DNA of 64,000 nt, from positions 1-64,000 of the forward strand of contig JAIQFE010000016.1 in the NCBI GenBank assembly GCA_020073445.1, written 5' to 3'. Positions 62,912-64,000 of the stretch are shown here, one piece after another. Position numbers and translations under genes: made by a program. The notes beneath the pieces are model-generated. The model was not told where the DNA came from, ran no database searches, and saw nothing but the letters and a program-made list of their open reading frames with translations. The DNA comes from Terriglobia bacterium. Lineage in GTDB: Bacteria > Acidobacteriota > Terriglobia > Bryobacterales > Bryobacteraceae. Within the stretch, counting starts at the first letter, position 1, and every line of letters starts with the position of its first letter.

Positions 62912-63916
62912 ATGAAAAACGATTTGGTTCTCGTTACTGGTGCGGGCGGATTTATCGGTGGCGCGATGGTGGCCGACCTGCGCCGACAGGGCTACAAGCG
63001 GATTCGTGCTGTCGACATCAAGCCACTCGACGAGTGGTATCAGGTATTCGACGATGCCGATAACCTGGTTCTCGATTTAAATCTGAAAGAGAGCTGCGAG
63101 CGGGCCGCGGAGGGCGCCGCCGAAGTTTATAATTTCGCCGCGAACATGGGTGGGATGGGCTTTATCGAGAATAATAAAGCCCTGTGCATGCTATCGGTGC
63201 TGATCAATACCCACATGCTCCAGGCCGCCCAGAAATACGGCGTCGGGAAGTTCTTCTATTCCTCTTCCGCGTGCGTGTATAACGGCGAAAAGCAGACGGA
63301 TGCCGCCAATCCGGGCTTGAAGGAAGAGGACGCCTACCCGGCCCTGGCCGAAGACGGCTACGGCTGGGAGAAGCTCTTCAGCGAACGCATGTGCCGGCAT
63401 TTTTCGGAAGACTACGGCATGTACGTGCGCGTCGCGCGTTTTCACAACGTCTACGGTCCCCATGGAACCTGGGATGGCGGACGCGAAAAAGCTCCCGCCG
63501 CCATCTGCCGGAAAGTGATCGAGGCCAAGGTTAGCGGCAAACATGAAATTGTGATCTGGGGCGATGGCACCCGCACCCGCAGCTTCATGTATATCGACGA
63601 CTGTATCGATGGCGTGCAGAAAATCATGAACTCGGGCATCCTGGAGCCGATCAATCTCGGATCTTCAGAAATGGTCTCCATCAATCAGTTGGTGGACATC
63701 GTGGAGGACATCGCCAAGATCAAACTGAAGCGCATCTATGACCTCGACGCACCTAAAGGCGTGATGGGCCGGAACAGCGATAACACTCTCATCAAGAAGT
63801 ACCTGGGCTGGGAGCCGGACATTCCGTTGCGGCAGGGCATGGAGAAAACCTACGCCTGGATCTACGATCAATACATGCTTGCCCACAATCAAACTCAATC
63901 CGCGGTCGTTCGGTAG
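62912..63916 (+). CDS. GDP-mannose 3,5-epimerase-like NDP-sugar epimerase
   Basis: 334 residues from ATG 62912. Extended SDR: LVTGAGGFIGGAMV (NAD loop), YNFAANMGGMGFIENNKA, SSACVYNGEK, YGWEKLFSE (Tyr-x3-Lys) and RFHNVYGPHGTWDGGREKAPAA. These blocks follow plant GDP-mannose 3,5-epimerase closely, including the catalytic Cys in SSAC and Lys in REKAPA. It would make GDP-L-galactose or a related sugar for a polysaccharide. An in-frame TTG at 62906 is also possible. The GT2 gene follows 19 bp later. Confidence 0.88.
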   Translation: MKNDLVLVTGAGGFIGGAMVADLRRQGYKRIRAVDIKPLDEWYQVFDDADNLVLDLNLKESCERAAEGAAEVYNFAANMGGMGFIENNKALCMLSVLINTHMLQAAQKYGVGKFFYSSSACVYNGEKQTDAANPGLKEEDAYPALAEDGYGWEKLFSERMCRHFSEDYGMYVRVARFHNVYGPHGTWDGGREKAPAAICRKVIEAKVSGKHEIVIWGDGTRTRSFMYIDDCIDGVQKIMNSGILEPINLGSSEMVSINQLVDIVEDIAKIKLKRIYDLDAPKGVMGRNSDNTLIKKYLGWEPDIPLRQGMEKTYAWIYDQYMLAHNQTQSAVVR

Positions 63917-63935
63917 TATGGGCCGGTAGCGGTTT

Positions 63936-64000
63936 GTGGACTCGTCGGGTCTGCCCCTGGTCAGCATCGTAACGCCATCCTTCAACATGGAGGGGTACCT
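63936..64000 (+). CDS. Glycosyltransferase family 2, N-terminal part (cut by window end)
   Basis: A GTG at 63936 opens a frame reading MDSSGLPLVSIVTPSFNMEGY, which runs off the window. LVSIVTPSFN is the first strand and loop of GT2 glycosyltransferases. It lies 19 bp after the epimerase on the same strand, so probably in one operon. Nothing can be said of the acceptor. Confidence 0.7.
   Translation, partial: MDSSGLPLVSIVTPSFNMEGY

Overview
The window looks like a piece of a high-GC Acidobacteria chromosome, most likely of the Solibacter/Bryobacter lineage. The evidence is inferential: three very large TonB-dependent receptors with a carboxypeptidase-regulatory-like N-terminus (Oar type), the DUF1800/DUF1501 secreted pair, two cytochrome-c/PQQ quinoproteins, two MmgE/PrpD enzymes, a tannase-family esterase, and several small secreted proteins of a kind that recurs in that group. 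No rRNA, CRISPR array, insertion sequence or integrase was seen. One tRNA (Glu, UUC) is present.

Layout. 1-4.5 kb: a broken AIPR-like defence gene and TonB receptor 1 with a good sigma-70-type promoter. 4.6-10 kb: an old-yellow-enzyme oxidoreductase, a 715-bp gene-poor gap, a CPA2 antiporter and a seven-haem cytochrome c fused to TPR repeats. 10.3-18.3 kb: TonB receptor 2 with a strong terminator, an RnfD/NqrB-like membrane protein fused to Cys-rich Sel1 repeats, and a divergent cytochrome-c/PQQ dehydrogenase. 18.4-29 kb: a truncated DNA methyltransferase and a run of small housekeeping or accessory genes (two MFS transporters, YtxH, DUF2007-like, DUF1932-type oxidoreductase, PrxQ, cytochrome c, tRNA-Glu, VOC, cupin, type-B carboxylesterase, TPR protein). 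29-37 kb: an operon of PrpD, periplasmic binding protein, ATPase and permease, divergent from a second PrpD followed by a tannase/feruloyl-esterase and facing an alpha/beta hydrolase. 37-45.7 kb: REP-like palindromes, TonB receptor 3, a DUF6152 + unknown secreted pair, and the DUF1800-DUF1501 pair. 45.7-51.4 kb: a xylose/uronate catabolic cluster (xylose isomerase, uronate isomerase, xylulokinase, hexuronate-type MFS), then two overlapping tiny genes. 51.4-57.2 kb: PQQ alcohol dehydrogenase and small secreted proteins (cupins, MBL hydrolase, a paralogue of the 41-kb unknown). 57.2-64 kb: a polysaccharide-type operon (NAD synthetase, nucleotide-sugar dehydrogenase, methyltransferase, glycosyltransferase) divergent from a GDP-mannose 3,5-epimerase-like enzyme and the first codons of a GT2 glycosyltransferase.

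How it fits together (inference). Uptake of large plant-derived oligomers by the TonB receptors, ester removal by the tannase and carboxylesterase, and xylose plus glucuronate catabolism would suit a soil heterotroph growing on glucuronoxylan-like matter. Periplasmic quinoproteins and c-type cytochromes would feed electrons to respiration. The locus most worth following up is the RnfD-like/Sel1 fusion next to a cytochrome-PQQ dehydrogenase; the two-PrpD/ABC locus is second.
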